A DNA stretch of 64,000 nucleotides from Saccharospirillum sp. (GTDB lineage Bacteria > Pseudomonadota > Gammaproteobacteria > Pseudomonadales > Natronospirillaceae). The notes under the pieces are model-generated. The model was not told the origin of the DNA. It saw only the letters and a program-made list of their open reading frames with translations, and searched no databases. The stretch is from positions 19,390 through 83,389 of the forward strand of contig JAIUML010000021.1 of the NCBI GenBank assembly GCA_022565595.1, written 5' to 3'. The position numbers and the translations under genes are program-made. Positions 48,101-57,329 of the stretch are shown here, piece after piece; position 1 is the stretch's first letter; every line of letters begins with the position of its first letter.

Positions 48101-48167
48101 ATACTATTTTTCCAAACCCATCCCGGAGCCCGACGTCGAACAGTGGTTGGTCAACTATAACCGCTGA
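45123..48167 (+). CDS. PAS/GAF sensor diguanylate cyclase-phosphodiesterase
   Basis: About 1014 residues, soluble (no transmembrane helix seen). Domain order: PAS with PAC (about 30-135), GAF-like (about 150-300), PAS (about 315-425), GAF (about 460-600), GGDEF (about 610-770) and EAL (about 780-1010). GGDEF has the intact RLGGDEFAVF active site near 665. EAL has LEALVRW, VNIS, ELTES, VDDFGTGYSS, LKID and AEGVE, so all metal and catalytic residues are present: both making and breaking c-di-GMP is possible. ATG 45123 is favoured over TTG 45102, which abuts a terminator. Sits between the glucose operon and a chemoreceptor. Confidence 0.93.
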   Translation: MFKGEPHTAQHRANSSNQNDLNDLFQRLASVIYDATPSKVNSDLWCLTYANQAIERLTGYPPEAFLGESASVFLYDLIHPEDRARVGAEYDRCRTTLSPIFVRYRLCHANGSLHWVEERTRFKRDMDGQLHSTAILQDIDEPTKQSEANTRVDQVLATLNEHVAVATGQEFLEHLTRRLAFITNVRQVGIFRIEQGRYVECLAVARDGLMMPRFSARIEQTLFEPLFHQPRLTLDLSDRIANGDEFVVALRHIHAYRLDNRQNQWVGVLVLDHDEMFKPDDAVSRVLELYNDRAVTEIQRLGLEQRLQVSERRYRAFFETAVLPSLVVTRTGKILDFNDAARKLLALPEGNLDFDLTVSDILPQKQRDGRYSIAQFMRLLRQSLQVQPDPLHLDVQSLEGYPRSVIVHATSTALNLSERVLITLEDVTERLATEHHLDVQHQLMEERQARLRGLARLATELERQPDVREFLLACRDELFQLEGVEQLAFYRLETQCWRHTAKTSESPAWKLEYHQATLDRVQALGTLQLVRRQDPWLYFPLLDNGVTVAILVIECDSNLHKDQEFISLLWQTLSLAFDNLVQRLTLKRQARRDSLTGLGNRTQLHEWVAESLAQNPGQEAALLLFDLNKFKEINDTLGHHFGDRLLCEIGPRLQSVLHQENDRGIARLGGDEFAVFMPGYGLSESWNISERISQALSEPYQLDGIQLQVEASIGLAHYPEQGLDGHELLRCADVAMYAAKSSGRPVVAFETLLDASTPQRIAVLSELDQALTDGQIWVAYQPVVRASDGHISGLEALVRWSHPDLGPLSPAEFIPIAEMGQGIRRITQFVLESSLSSLQQWRKRMPDLHVAVNISGRVLMDQSLPQQISDLLDRYQLPGEALILELTESTLLSDPLRAVDIINEMSTLGVQVEVDDFGTGYSSLAYLKSLPIHALKIDQSFIADLLIDPQDRVIVESTITMAHALGLQTVAEGVEDEMTLIELVKMKCDAIQGYYFSKPIPEPDVEQWLVNYNR

Positions 48168-48193
48168 TTGCTGTTTTCCCTCTGTTTATTCCA

Positions 48194-48220
48194 TCAAGTT
48201 TTTTGCTTTGTTGCCGAAAC
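48194..48220 (+). promoter_or_regulatory. Putative sigma-28 (FliA) promoter of the chemoreceptor gene
   Basis: TCAAGTTT, spacer of exactly 11 bp, GCCGAAAC. The FliA consensus is TAAAGTTT-N11-GCCGATAA, giving 7/8 and 6/8 matches. It lies 123 bp before the chemoreceptor start, on the right strand. Confidence 0.6.
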
Positions 48221-48342
48221 CTATGATGTGTACTATAGATAATCAGAGTGCATTTGGTTTCTTGAAAATCATCAATAGCTGGTGAAATTTAGGGATTTCC
48301 TGGAGACGCTTACTACCGATAAGTCTTACTAAGAGGTGGCTT

Positions 48343-50289
48343 ATGTCTAATTCTACCAAGGGCGGTCGAGCAAAGTTGAGCTTCGTTGCTCGATTAACCC
48401 TGACTATGGTTGCATTAATTGTGGCCTCTATCACGATTTTGACCAGTATCGTTTTTGTTCAGTATCAGCGTACCCAGGTTGAAGCAACACTGACAGACAT
48501 GGAGAGTCAGAGCAGCTCGGGTGCTCAATCTTTTACAGACTGGCTATTGGCTCGTCAAAGCGAAATGCGTTATCTGGCCTCGGTTGAAGCAACTGTAAAC
48601 GAAGACTGGTCCACAATTGAGGGTTTATTAGCAACCCTTGTCGATCAAGCCGCATTTTGGGATACCATTTTTTGGGTCGGACCTGATGGTCAGGGTAAAG
48701 TGGGAGTCAGTTACGAAAACGGCCGCGCTAGAATCATGCCTGAGTCTGAAGCCAATGCGTTTCAGGTACCAGACCGTGCCTGGTTTCAGCAAGCCATCTC
48801 GGGCCGAGATGTCTTCTCTCAACCCGTTGTGTCGAGGGCTTCGGGTAATACCGTCAGTACCGTTGCCATTCCTATCCGGCGCGATGGCAACATTATTGGC
48901 GTTATGCGCGGTGCTGTAATGATCGATACTCTGGTAGAGCGCCTGGATGCATTGGTGCGCGGCGAGGGTACTGAAATATATTTGTTGAGCGGCGTTAATG
49001 GAGTCGCGGTTACTCGGGCCCCATCCATTTCCAACCTGGGTGAGGCATTGACAACAGCCGCTGCAGAAAACGTTCAACGTCAGCAGGATTTTGTTGGCCG
49101 CTACGAGAATGCAGCGAACGAGTCTGTTGTTGGAAGTGTTTCTTACATTCCTTTATTGGGTTGGGGTATGGTTGTTGAGCAACAGGAGCGGGTGGCCTTG
49201 TCCGAAGTGACGGCTATGTTCTGGTTGTTGTTGCTGGTTGCCGGGCTGGTTATTGCCGCATCCATTGTTGTGTGTGTTGTATTGCTGAAGGCCATGACCA
49301 GGGTATTGGGAGGAGACCCTGGCTATGCTGCCGCGGTAGTTCACCAGATCGCTGACGGTGATTTAACGAATGACATAGAGCTTCAATCGGGTGACAAAAA
49401 CAGTTTATTGGCATCAATACAGACGATGCAAAGCCAACTGAGAACCATGATGAGTGATGTCAGCAGCTATTCAGATCAGTTGGCTTCTGCAGCCTCGGAA
49501 ATGTCTCAGATCAACGAACAAACCAATACCGGCATTGAATCCCAGACCGAAGAAATTGCCAACTCTGCAACGGCAATGAACGAAATGACCGCTTCACTGG
49601 AAGAAGTCTCGCGTAATACCCAGGGAACGGCGGATGCTTCACGCAATGCCAGTGAAGCGGCTGTATCCGGGCGGCAAGTCGTGACAGAAATGGTGGGTTC
49701 CATCCGTCAATTGGCGGATGAGATAAATCACGCTAGTGAAGTTATTCACAGTGTAAAAACCGACACAGATTCGATTGGTAATATCCTGCAGGTGATAAAA
49801 GGTATAGCGGAGCAAACCAATTTGTTGGCGCTCAACGCTGCTATTGAAGCTGCTCGCGCGGGAGAAAGTGGTCGTGGTTTTGCTGTTGTCGCCGATGAAG
49901 TACGGAATCTTGCGTCGCGCACCAAAGACTCCACGACAGAAATTCAGGAGATGATTGAGAGACTGCAAAAGGGAGTGGATAAGGCGGTTTCTGCGATGAC
50001 CACCAGCGCAGAAGGTTCGAAAGCATCGGTAGAGAAAGCCAAGGCAACTGGTGAGAAACTGGAAGCTATTGCAGACTCGGTTAGCCAGATTGACGAGACG
50101 GCGCAGCAGATTGCCAGCGCTACCGAAGAGCAAACGGCGGTATCTCGAGAAATCAACGAGAGTTTTCAGAACATCAGCAGCGTCGCTGAACAGTCCTCAG
50201 AAAACGTCAAACAGGCGGCTCAGGCCAGCGAAGAGCTGGCGAAGTTGGCTCAGCAACTGCGTGATCTGGTGACTCGTTTCAAGGTTTGA
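48343..50289 (+). CDS. Methyl-accepting chemotaxis protein
   Basis: 648 residues. N-terminal transmembrane helix (about 20-42), a periplasmic double-Cache-like sensor domain (about 45-285, with [18 protein letters not shown] and [13 protein letters not shown]), a second transmembrane helix (about 290-315), HAMP, and a cytoplasmic signalling domain whose hairpin tip is [21 protein letters not shown] near residue 489. No C-terminal CheR-binding pentapeptide; it ends RFKV. The ligand is unknown; dCache domains usually bind amino acids or organic acids. Base composition is somewhat more AT-rich than its neighbours. Confidence 0.94.
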   Translation: MSNSTKGGRAKLSFVARLTLTMVALIVASITILTSIVFVQYQRTQVEATLTDMESQSSSGAQSFTDWLLARQSEMRYLASVEATVNEDWSTIEGLLATLVDQAAFWDTIFWVGPDGQGKVGVSYENGRARIMPESEANAFQVPDRAWFQQAISGRDVFSQPVVSRASGNTVSTVAIPIRRDGNIIGVMRGAVMIDTLVERLDALVRGEGTEIYLLSGVNGVAVTRAPSISNLGEALTTAAAENVQRQQDFVGRYENAANESVVGSVSYIPLLGWGMVVEQQERVALSEVTAMFWLLLLVAGLVIAASIVVCVVLLKAMTRVLGGDPGYAAAVVHQIADGDLTNDIELQSGDKNSLLASIQTMQSQLRTMMSDVSSYSDQLASAASEMSQINEQTNTGIESQTEEIANSATAMNEMTASLEEVSRNTQGTADASRNASEAAVSGRQVVTEMVGSIRQLADEINHASEVIHSVKTDTDSIGNILQVIKGIAEQTNLLALNAAIEAARAGESGRGFAVVADEVRNLASRTKDSTTEIQEMIERLQKGVDKAVSAMTTSAEGSKASVEKAKATGEKLEAIADSVSQIDETAQQIASATEEQTAVSREINESFQNISSVAEQSSENVKQAAQASEELAKLAQQLRDLVTRFKV

Positions 50290-50302
50290 TCGCTGATAAC
50301 TG

Positions 50303-50325
50303 AAAGGGCGCCGTCAGGCGCCTTT
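50303..50325. terminator. Bidirectional terminator between chemoreceptor and argH
   Basis: GGCGCC-GTCA-GGCGCC stem flanked by AAAG and CTTTG, located between convergent stops 14 and 6 bp away. Confidence 0.85.
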
Positions 50326-50330
50326 GTCAT

Positions 50331-51722
50331 TCAGGTACGGTCGGCCAGTCGCTTACCGGCGCGTTGTGCAGCAGCTCTGACCTGGTTCGGAGCCGTGCCT
50401 CCGAAATGGTCTCGCGCACTGACTGAGCCATCGAGTGTCAGCACGTCGAACACATCTTCGGCGACGGTATCGCTGAACCGCTGCAGCTCTTCCAGTGTCA
50501 GTTCGCTCAAGTCCTTGCTCTGCTCCAGGCCGTAAGCCACGCTTTTGCCGACGACTTCGTGTGCATCCCGGAATGGCATGCCTTTTTTGACCAGATAATC
50601 GGCGAGATCGGTGGCGGTGCTGTAACCGCGCAATGCTGCTTCGCGCATGACATCCTTGCGGGCCTGCAGGTGGGGCACCATGTCGGCGAAGGCACGCAGA
50701 GAGCCGCCCAATGTATCGATGGTATCGAACAGCGGCTCCTTGTCTTCCTGGTTGTCCTTGTTGTAGGCCAACGGCTGGCTTTTCATCAAGGTCAACAAAC
50801 TCATCAGATGGCCATACACCCGGCCGGATTTACCACGCACCAGTTCGGGTACATCGGGGTTTTTCTTTTGCGGCATGATGCTCGAACCGGTGCAGAAACG
50901 ATCGGGCAGGTCTATGAAGTTGAACTGAGCGGAAGTCCACAACACCAGCTCTTCCGACATGCGCGACAGGTGCATCATGGTCAGCGCTGCGCAGTGGGTA
51001 AACTCGATGGCAAAATCACGGTCGGATACCGAGTCCAGAGAGTTTTCGGTGGGCCGGTCAAAGCCCAGCAACTCGGCCGTACGTGCACGATCGATCGGGA
51101 AGGTCGTACCGGCCAGGGCTGCGGCGCCCAGGGGCAGTATATTGACCCGCTTGCGGCAATCCTGAAGGCGTTCAAAGTCGCGTTGCAGCATTTCGTTCCA
51201 GGCCAACAGATGGTGACCGAAGGTAACCGGTTGTGCACTTTGCAAATGGGTGAAGCCGGGCATGATGGTATCGGCTTCCTGCTCGGCCAAAGTGATCAGG
51301 CCCTGCTGCAGTCGAGTCAGTTCCTGTGCCAGCAAATCGATGGATTCGCGCAGGTAGAGCCGAATATCAGTCGCCACCTGGTCGTTGCGGCTGCGGCCGG
51401 TGTGGAGCTTTTTGCCGACACTGCCGATCTTCGCGGTCAGGGCGGCTTCGACGTTCATGTGCACGTCTTCAAGTGCAACAGACCATTCGAGCCGACCTTC
51501 CTTGATGTCATCCTGCACTGCCAGCAAGCCATCCACTATGGCGCTGCGTTCATCCGCAGTCAGTACTCCGACTTCGGCCAACATGGTCGCGTGGGCGATA
51601 GAACCCTGAATATCATGGCGATACAGGCGCTGATCAAAGCGGATGGAGGCGGTGAATTCGGCGACAAAGGCATCGGTAGCTTCGGCAAAACGGCCACCCC
51701 AGGCGGCATTGGTGTCGGTCAT
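50331..51722 (-). CDS. argH: Argininosuccinate lyase
   Basis: 463 residues; last step of arginine biosynthesis, splitting argininosuccinate into arginine and fumarate. Fumarase/aspartase superfamily signature [12 protein letters not shown] is present, together with [13 protein letters not shown] and [14 protein letters not shown] QPVTFGHHL. Divergent from algZ exactly as in Pseudomonas. Confidence 0.96.
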   Translation of the reverse strand: MTDTNAAWGGRFAEATDAFVAEFTASIRFDQRLYRHDIQGSIAHATMLAEVGVLTADERSAIVDGLLAVQDDIKEGRLEWSVALEDVHMNVEAALTAKIGSVGKKLHTGRSRNDQVATDIRLYLRESIDLLAQELTRLQQGLITLAEQEADTIMPGFTHLQSAQPVTFGHHLLAWNEMLQRDFERLQDCRKRVNILPLGAAALAGTTFPIDRARTAELLGFDRPTENSLDSVSDRDFAIEFTHCAALTMMHLSRMSEELVLWTSAQFNFIDLPDRFCTGSSIMPQKKNPDVPELVRGKSGRVYGHLMSLLTLMKSQPLAYNKDNQEDKEPLFDTIDTLGGSLRAFADMVPHLQARKDVMREAALRGYSTATDLADYLVKKGMPFRDAHEVVGKSVAYGLEQSKDLSELTLEELQRFSDTVAEDVFDVLTLDGSVSARDHFGGTAPNQVRAAAQRAGKRLADRT

Positions 51723-51752
51723 GGTCTGTTCGATCCGGTTTGGGCTTCAGCG

Positions 51753-51766
51753 GGCATTATAATGCC
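51753..51766. promoter_or_regulatory. Symmetric -10 region between argH and algZ
   Basis: GGCATTATAATGCC is a 14-bp perfect palindrome that contains TATAAT on both strands. It may supply overlapping -10 elements for argH and algZ. No good -35 could be found on either side, so this remains suggestive. Confidence 0.4.
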
Positions 51767-51863
51767 TCTATTGGTGCTGGCTATGCCTGACTGCCCCCTT
51801 TTTCTTGAAGAAGGCAGTCGTGCAAGCCAAACTGTGGTCGACTCTGTATAAAAATGACCTCTG

Positions 51864-52928
51864 ATGAAACGATCAAGAACCGCAACCGCCCAGATCTGGC
51901 CGCGCTCCCGGGCTCTGACACTCCCGAACCTGTGCACCGCACAATCGGTGTTTTTTCTGGTGCTGGTGTCCGAACTGTTGGTGGTGATCTGGGTCATACT
52001 GCAACCGGCACCCAGTTGGGTACTGCTCGGTTACGTCAGCCTCTATGTGCAATGGGTGGTGTTGTTGTCCGCCAGCGGCTTGTGTCGCATGCGCAACTGG
52101 TTGGCGCGGCAGGTGCTCTGGTTGGGTTGGTTGACGGCCTTTGCATTGGTCTCGGTGTTGGGTTTTCTGGTGAGCCTGGTGGCCGAGTGGGCGGTGCAGG
52201 GGCAACAATGGAACCAGATTGCCCTTGATCAGGTGGGGCGGCGGACTGCTGCCATCGCACTCACGGCTGCCCTCGTGTTGCGCTATTTCCAGCTACAACA
52301 ACAACTGGTAGAGCGATCTCAGGCGGCACTGGAGGCGCGCCTTGAAGCCTTACAGAACCGTATTCGGCCACACTTTTTGTTCAACAGTCTGAATACCATC
52401 GCTGAATTGATTGCTACCCGGCCGGTAGAAGCGGAAGCCGCTGTGGACCACCTCTCCGGGCTGTTCCGCGCCAGCCTGAAGGACTCCGGCACTTTCTGGT
52501 CGATACAGGAAGAGCTGTCACTGGTACAGGGCTACCTCTCGCTAGAACAGTGGCGCCTGGGTGACCGGCTACGTATTGTGTGGCGTACGCCCAATCCGGA
52601 AGTGCGCTGGTCCGTTCCCGTGCTCAGTGTGCAGCCTCTTGTGGAAAATGCTGTCGTGCATGGCATTGCTCCCAGCGTGAAGGGCGGCACCTTGTTGATT
52701 GGTTGCTATCAGCAAGGGCAGCGCTTGATCATCGAAATTGAAAACCCCATTCCCAGCGAAGAGGAAATTGCCCGCTCGCATAAAGAAGGCAACCACCTGG
52801 CGATGGATAATATCCGTCATCGTTTGTTCCAGCTCTACGGGGATCAGGCCAAGTTGTTTGCCGCCGCCGAAGACGACCTTTTTCGGGTGCGGCTGACTTT
52901 GCCCGCCAAATTACTTAATGGGCAATAA
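51864..52928 (+). CDS. algZ: AlgZ/FimS-type sensor histidine kinase
   Basis: 354 residues. Four to five hydrophobic segments in the first 140 residues, a short coiled coil, and then the His_kinase domain: phospho-acceptor His in RIRPHFLFNSLNTIAELI, and N-box VQPLVENAVVHGI. This unorthodox LytS-type kinase normally pairs with the LytTR regulator encoded next to it. In Pseudomonas AlgZ/FimS works with AlgR in alginate and type IV pilus control; here the type IV pilus genes are also present in the window, but the regulatory link is inferred. Confidence 0.92.
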   Translation: MKRSRTATAQIWPRSRALTLPNLCTAQSVFFLVLVSELLVVIWVILQPAPSWVLLGYVSLYVQWVVLLSASGLCRMRNWLARQVLWLGWLTAFALVSVLGFLVSLVAEWAVQGQQWNQIALDQVGRRTAAIALTAALVLRYFQLQQQLVERSQAALEARLEALQNRIRPHFLFNSLNTIAELIATRPVEAEAAVDHLSGLFRASLKDSGTFWSIQEELSLVQGYLSLEQWRLGDRLRIVWRTPNPEVRWSVPVLSVQPLVENAVVHGIAPSVKGGTLLIGCYQQGQRLIIEIENPIPSEEEIARSHKEGNHLAMDNIRHRLFQLYGDQAKLFAAAEDDLFRVRLTLPAKLLNGQ

Positions 52929-52940
52929 GGAGACTCCGAC

Positions 52941-53663
52941 TTGAAAGTGATGGTTGTAGACGACGAACCTCTGGCACGAGAGCGGATGCTGCGCCTGCTG
53001 GAACAATGCGACTCAGTGACCGGGTGCAGTACAGCCTCCAATGGCCAGGAAGCACTGGAAAAACTGGCGGCCGCACCGGTCGATCTGGTGTTGCTGGATA
53101 TTCGCATGCCAGGGATGTCGGGCATGGAAGTGGCGGAACGTCTGAGCCAGGGGTCCCAACCCCCTGCCATAGTCTTTTGTACTGCCTACGACGACTACGC
53201 TCTGGAGGCCTTCAAGGTACAGGCCATGGCTTACCTGCTCAAACCGGTCAAGCGCGACGCTCTCAATCGGGCCTTGCTTCAGGCTCGGCAATTGAATCGG
53301 GCGCAAATCAACGCCCTGGCTTCCGCCGAGTTGGCCCCTGTGCTCGTGGTGCAGACTGGCCGAGGCAAAGAGCGCATTCCATTGACGGACGTTTTTTATT
53401 TCAGAGCCGATCAGAAGTACGTCACGGCTCAATGTCGGCAGGGCGAAAGGGTCTGTGATCTCAGCCTCAAGCAGTTGGAAGATCGATGGCCGGAGCAACT
53501 GGTTCGCATCCATCGCCATACTCTGGTAGTGAAGTCCCTGCTTGAGCGATTGACGCGAGACGCTGATGGCGGTTATGAAGTGCATTTGAGAGGGTTGTCT
53601 ACGCCACTGATTGCCAGCCGTCGCTATGCTCGAGAGATGAAAGCCCTGTTCAGCGATGGTTGA
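52941..53663 (+). CDS. algR: AlgR-type LytTR response regulator
   Basis: 240 residues: receiver domain with Asp53 in LLDIRMPG and Lys in LLKPVK, then LytTR domain (VFYFRADQKYVTAQ, LVRIHRHTLVVK). A TTG start at 52941 has AGGAG 9 nt upstream and gives the intact receiver start MKVMVVDDE; no good ATG alternative exists. 12 bp after algZ, so one operon. hemC, which follows algR in Pseudomonas, is elsewhere (35663). Confidence 0.94.
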   Translation: MKVMVVDDEPLARERMLRLLEQCDSVTGCSTASNGQEALEKLAAAPVDLVLLDIRMPGMSGMEVAERLSQGSQPPAIVFCTAYDDYALEAFKVQAMAYLLKPVKRDALNRALLQARQLNRAQINALASAELAPVLVVQTGRGKERIPLTDVFYFRADQKYVTAQCRQGERVCDLSLKQLEDRWPEQLVRIHRHTLVVKSLLERLTRDADGGYEVHLRGLSTPLIASRRYAREMKALFSDG

Positions 53664-54137
53664 TTCGTGCTTTAGAACGCTGCATTTCAAAAAAAACATC
53701 AATGAAATTGAACTACAGATTTCCCTCGTTAATTCGTCTGATCTTGTAACTTAACTACAAATGGCCGAGTGAAATTGACAAAGTATCAGCGAAGTTTCGC
53801 TGGGCGCACACTTCTGGTGCCACCGTCAGTCATTCAAATAGGCCTATCACTTCCCCCTATCATTAGCCCGGCTCCCTTGATAAAGGGCGCTAAGGGCGGG
53901 CTTTTTAGCCCGGTTGATTGCTGAAAAGCGTCATCTGGATGATTCCATGCACCAAAGTTGAGCAAGTGGTCAGTTGTGGCTTTCTTTCATGATCGCCTTA
54001 CACTTTCAGGTCATGTCAAAAAAAATCTGACGTTTTGTTGTTTTCAGGGACAGCGTGCAGCGAGTACACTGCACTCATAACTAGATCGACCACTATCAAT
54101 CAGATAATCCCCACCGCCATCAAAGGAGATACCGTTA
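53664..54137. other. 474-bp intergenic region upstream of pckA
   Basis: No gene recognised. Two copies of AGCCCG (53865-53870 and 53907-53912) can each pair with CGGGCT at 53897-53902, and CCCTT-GATA-AAGGG sits between the first two at 53874-53887. A dyad GTGCAG-N8-CTGCAC lies at 54055-54074. AAAGGAG precedes the pckA ATG. Confidence 0.6.
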
Positions 54138-55679
54138 ATGGCCGCCTTTTCCCCTCATGCCCTTCTGGACTTGAGTAGCCCACTGCTATTGGAGTTCGCG
54201 GTCCGCCGCGAGGAAGGCGAGTTTGCCAGTAACGGCGCCTTTGTTGCTCGTACCGGAGAGCGTACCGGTCGCTCCCCCAAAGACCGTTATATTGTTGAAG
54301 AAGCCAACACCCGTGACCAGATCGAGTGGGGTGCCGTCAATCGGCCCTTCGATGCAGGCAAGTTCAGTACCTTATGGCAACGTGCCTACGATTACCTCGA
54401 TAACCGCGAGCACTTCGTCAGTCACCTTGAAGTAGGTTCTGCCGCGCAGCATACCGTGCCGGTGCGTGTTCGCACTGAGTTGGCCTGGCACCAGGTCTTT
54501 GCGCGCAACCTCTTCATCGTGCCGGAGCGTTGGAACCAGGCCGGGCACGACGCCTGGGATGTACTGAACGTGCCCAGCTTTGTCTGCGATCCGGAGCGTG
54601 ATGGTACTGGCAGCGATGCCACCGTGATCATTTCATTCGAGCAGCGCAAGGTGCTGATTCTCGGCATGTACTACGCCGGTGAAATGAAAAAAGCCATGTT
54701 CTCGGTACAGAATTTTCTGTTGCCGGCTCAGGATGTGCTGCCGATGCACTGCTCGGCCAACGTCGGCGATGACGGCAAAACCACTCTCTTTTTTGGTTTG
54801 TCCGGTACCGGCAAGACAACCTTGAGTGCCGACCCGGATCGCTACCTGATCGGCGACGACGAACACGGCTGGGGCCCGGGCGTGGTGTTCAATATCGAAG
54901 GTGGCTGCTACGCCAAGTGCATCGACCTTTCAGCGGAAAACGAACCCCTGATCTGGAACGCCATCCGTTTTGGCGCCATTCTGGAAAATGTCGTGCTTGA
55001 TGAAAATCGAGACCCGGACTACAAGGACGATAGCCTGACGCAAAACTCTCGGGCCGCCTACCCGCTGACCCACATCGACAAGCGTCAACCGAGCAACATG
55101 GGTGACGAGCCCAACGCTGTGGTGTTCCTGACCTGCGATCTCAATGGTGTATTGCCACCGGTTTCCAGACTGAGCAAAGAGGCCGCTGCCTATCACTTTC
55201 TGAGTGGCTATACCGCTCTGGTCGGTTCCACCGAAATGGGTGCCGGCAAAGGCATCAAGACAACCTTCTCCACCTGCTTCGGTGCGCCTTTCTTCCCTCG
55301 CCCAGCCGGCGTCTACGCCGACCTGCTGATGAAGCGGGTAGAACAGGCCGGAACCCAGGTCTACCTGGTCAACACCGGCTGGACCGGTGGTGCCTATGGT
55401 GAAGGCAAGCGCTTCAGCATTCCGGTGACACGAGCGGTAATCACGGCCATCACCAATGGCGACCTGGCCAATGTCGAGACCCGTCACATCGAAGGTCTGA
55501 ACCTGGATGTGCCTGTGAGCGTACCCGGCGTTGACCCGACCCTGCTCGAGCCACGCAAGACCTGGAAAGACGGAGCCGCTTACGATGCGCGCATGAAGGA
55601 CCTGGTCAAATTGTTTACCGACAACTTTGCCAAGTATGAGGTGGATGAGGCGATTGTTGCGGCTGGACCTAAGCTCTGA
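54138..55679 (+). CDS. pckA: Phosphoenolpyruvate carboxykinase (ATP)
   Basis: 513 residues; decarboxylates and phosphorylates oxaloacetate to PEP in gluconeogenesis. The P-loop [11 protein letters not shown] lies near residues 219-229; [10 protein letters not shown] is the kinase-2 Mg/Mn site; [10 protein letters not shown] binds substrate. Length is slightly below E. coli's 540, as in Pseudomonas. Strong RBS. Long upstream region suggests regulation. Confidence 0.96.
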   Translation: MAAFSPHALLDLSSPLLLEFAVRREEGEFASNGAFVARTGERTGRSPKDRYIVEEANTRDQIEWGAVNRPFDAGKFSTLWQRAYDYLDNREHFVSHLEVGSAAQHTVPVRVRTELAWHQVFARNLFIVPERWNQAGHDAWDVLNVPSFVCDPERDGTGSDATVIISFEQRKVLILGMYYAGEMKKAMFSVQNFLLPAQDVLPMHCSANVGDDGKTTLFFGLSGTGKTTLSADPDRYLIGDDEHGWGPGVVFNIEGGCYAKCIDLSAENEPLIWNAIRFGAILENVVLDENRDPDYKDDSLTQNSRAAYPLTHIDKRQPSNMGDEPNAVVFLTCDLNGVLPPVSRLSKEAAAYHFLSGYTALVGSTEMGAGKGIKTTFSTCFGAPFFPRPAGVYADLLMKRVEQAGTQVYLVNTGWTGGAYGEGKRFSIPVTRAVITAITNGDLANVETRHIEGLNLDVPVSVPGVDPTLLEPRKTWKDGAAYDARMKDLVKLFTDNFAKYEVDEAIVAAGPKL

Positions 55680-55731
55680 TCTGCATTTTAACTTTTGAAA
55701 CCCATTTTCTTGGGAAAAGGTAAAAGAGGGT

Positions 55732-55832
55732 AACTGGAGTGTCGATTTGCAATCGACAGGGCGAATCGAAGGTTCACCAGGTTCAGGCTGACTTCGCCAG
55801 CCAGCGTCGATGATGATATCGACACTCCAGTT
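55732..55832. repeat. Complex intergenic inverted repeat between pckA and thiL
   Basis: Outer arms AACTGGAGTGTCGAT (55732-55746) and ATCGACACTCCAGTT (55818-55832) are 15-bp perfect complements. Inside are GTCGATT-TGC-AATCGAC (55741-55757, sharing bases with the outer arm), GGCGAA/TTCGCC (55760-55765 with 55793-55798), and GGCTG/CAGCC. The fold is cruciform- or cloverleaf-like and noncoding. It could be a MITE-like element or a structured RNA; there is no second copy in the window. Confidence 0.7.
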
Positions 55833-55873
55833 CAGCCCTTGCCAACCACCCCCCACCCGGCGACACTTCGCCC

Positions 55874-56818
55874 ATGACCGAATTCGAACTTATTCAACAG
55901 TGCTTCTCGAGCTGGCCCGTCACCAACCCGGCGCTGATGCTGGACCAGGGCGATGACTGCCTGATCTGGCAGACACCCCAGCCATTGGCCATCTCCATCG
56001 ACACCGCCGTCGAAGGCCGCCACTTTCCCGAATGGGCCAGTGGCGCTCAGGCAGCACAACGAGCCTTCCTGCCCGCGCTCAGTGATCTCGCGGCCATGGG
56101 TGCGACACCGGCTTTTTTTACCCTGGCTCTGACACTGCCCTCACCTTTAAATGAAACCTGGTTGATGGATTTCTCGGCACGCCTGCAGCAATTGGCGAGC
56201 GACCAACAGATGGTGCTCGCCGGTGGCGACACCACCTCCGGCCCGGTACCGGTGATCAGCATTCAGGTGCACGGCACTGTGCAGCAGCCATTGAAACGCA
56301 GTGCCGCCATAGCAGGGGACGATGTCTGGATTTCAGGCTACACAGGCCTTGCCGCTGCGGCCATTCAGGCTCTGTTGCAAGACAGGCATGCCGATATCCC
56401 CGACGCCTGGCAGCAAGCCTACTGGCAACCACAACCACGCATCGCACTCGGCCAGGTCCTGGTTGGCAAGGCGCATGCAGCCATTGATATCTCTGATGGT
56501 CTTTGGGCCGACCTGGCGCACATCGCTCGCGCCAGTCAGGTGCACATTGAACTGGAAGCGGAACGGCTGCCAATGCATGCCTCACTGGAAGGCTTGCCAC
56601 AAAGTGAGGCTTTAAAGCTGATACTGACTGGCGGCGACGACTATGAACTGGCGTTCACTGCGGCGGAAGAACAGCGCGATGCCATAAGTCTGTTGTCACA
56701 GCAACTGGGGTTACCCTTGACCCGTATTGGTCAGGCCAGGGCAGGCGACGCCGAAGTGTCGGTCATGCATAATGGCAAGCCGATGACCCTCGATCATCAA
56801 GGGTTTGAACATTTTTAA
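55874..56818 (+). CDS. thiL: Thiamine-monophosphate kinase
   Basis: 314 residues; phosphorylates TMP to thiamine pyrophosphate. PurM-like fold, with DDCLIWQ, GDTTSGPVPVISIQVHG, and the dinucleotide-like SDGLWADLAHIA and GGDDYELAFT. Immediately upstream of pgpA, a usual order (nusB-thiL-pgpA) in gammaproteobacteria, although nusB is not in this window. Confidence 0.95.
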   Translation: MTEFELIQQCFSSWPVTNPALMLDQGDDCLIWQTPQPLAISIDTAVEGRHFPEWASGAQAAQRAFLPALSDLAAMGATPAFFTLALTLPSPLNETWLMDFSARLQQLASDQQMVLAGGDTTSGPVPVISIQVHGTVQQPLKRSAAIAGDDVWISGYTGLAAAAIQALLQDRHADIPDAWQQAYWQPQPRIALGQVLVGKAHAAIDISDGLWADLAHIARASQVHIELEAERLPMHASLEGLPQSEALKLILTGGDDYELAFTAAEEQRDAISLLSQQLGLPLTRIGQARAGDAEVSVMHNGKPMTLDHQGFEHF

Positions 56819-56837
56819 GCAAGGATATTAACCACAG

Positions 56838-57317
56838 ATGATTGCTCCACAAGACCGCCGCTGGCACAACCACTGGGCCCACTTCCTGGCTTTTGGCTTT
56901 GGCAGCGGTGCCAGCCCGAAAGCACCCGGTACCATGGGTACCCTGGCAGCCATCCCTGTATTTCTGCTGCTGGTTCAGTTGCCGGTCTGGGCCTATGCGC
57001 TGGTCGTTATTGCGGCTTTCTTCTTTGGCTGGTATCTGTGCGAACAGGTGTCAAAGGATCTGGGGGTGCACGACCATGGCGGCATCGTCTGGGATGAATT
57101 TGTCGGTTTCTGGATCACCATGCTGCTGGTGCCAGTCACCTGGTGGACGGTGTTGCTGGGCTTTGTTCTGTTCCGGTTTTTTGACGTGATCAAACCCTGG
57201 CCCATCAGCTGGCTGGACGCAAAGGTACACGGCGGTCTGGGCATCATGATTGATGATGTCATTGCCGGCGTGTTCGCCTGGATCGTGCTCCAGGCGCTGC
57301 TGTATTGGCTGTTCTGA
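56838..57317 (+). CDS. pgpA: Phosphatidylglycerophosphatase A
   Basis: 159-residue inner-membrane enzyme that dephosphorylates PGP to phosphatidylglycerol. Signature GFGSGASPKAPGTMGTL and VWDEFVGFWITML are diagnostic; four hydrophobic segments. 19 bp after thiL. Convergent with ptsP. Confidence 0.95.
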   Translation: MIAPQDRRWHNHWAHFLAFGFGSGASPKAPGTMGTLAAIPVFLLLVQLPVWAYALVVIAAFFFGWYLCEQVSKDLGVHDHGGIVWDEFVGFWITMLLVPVTWWTVLLGFVLFRFFDVIKPWPISWLDAKVHGGLGIMIDDVIAGVFAWIVLQALLYWLF

Positions 57318-57329
57318 GGCGGCCTGCGG

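Noticed and set aside
50559..51851. 430-codon open frame antisense to argH
   Set aside because: Mirror of argH codons; argH carries its signature. The translation has no recognisable domain.
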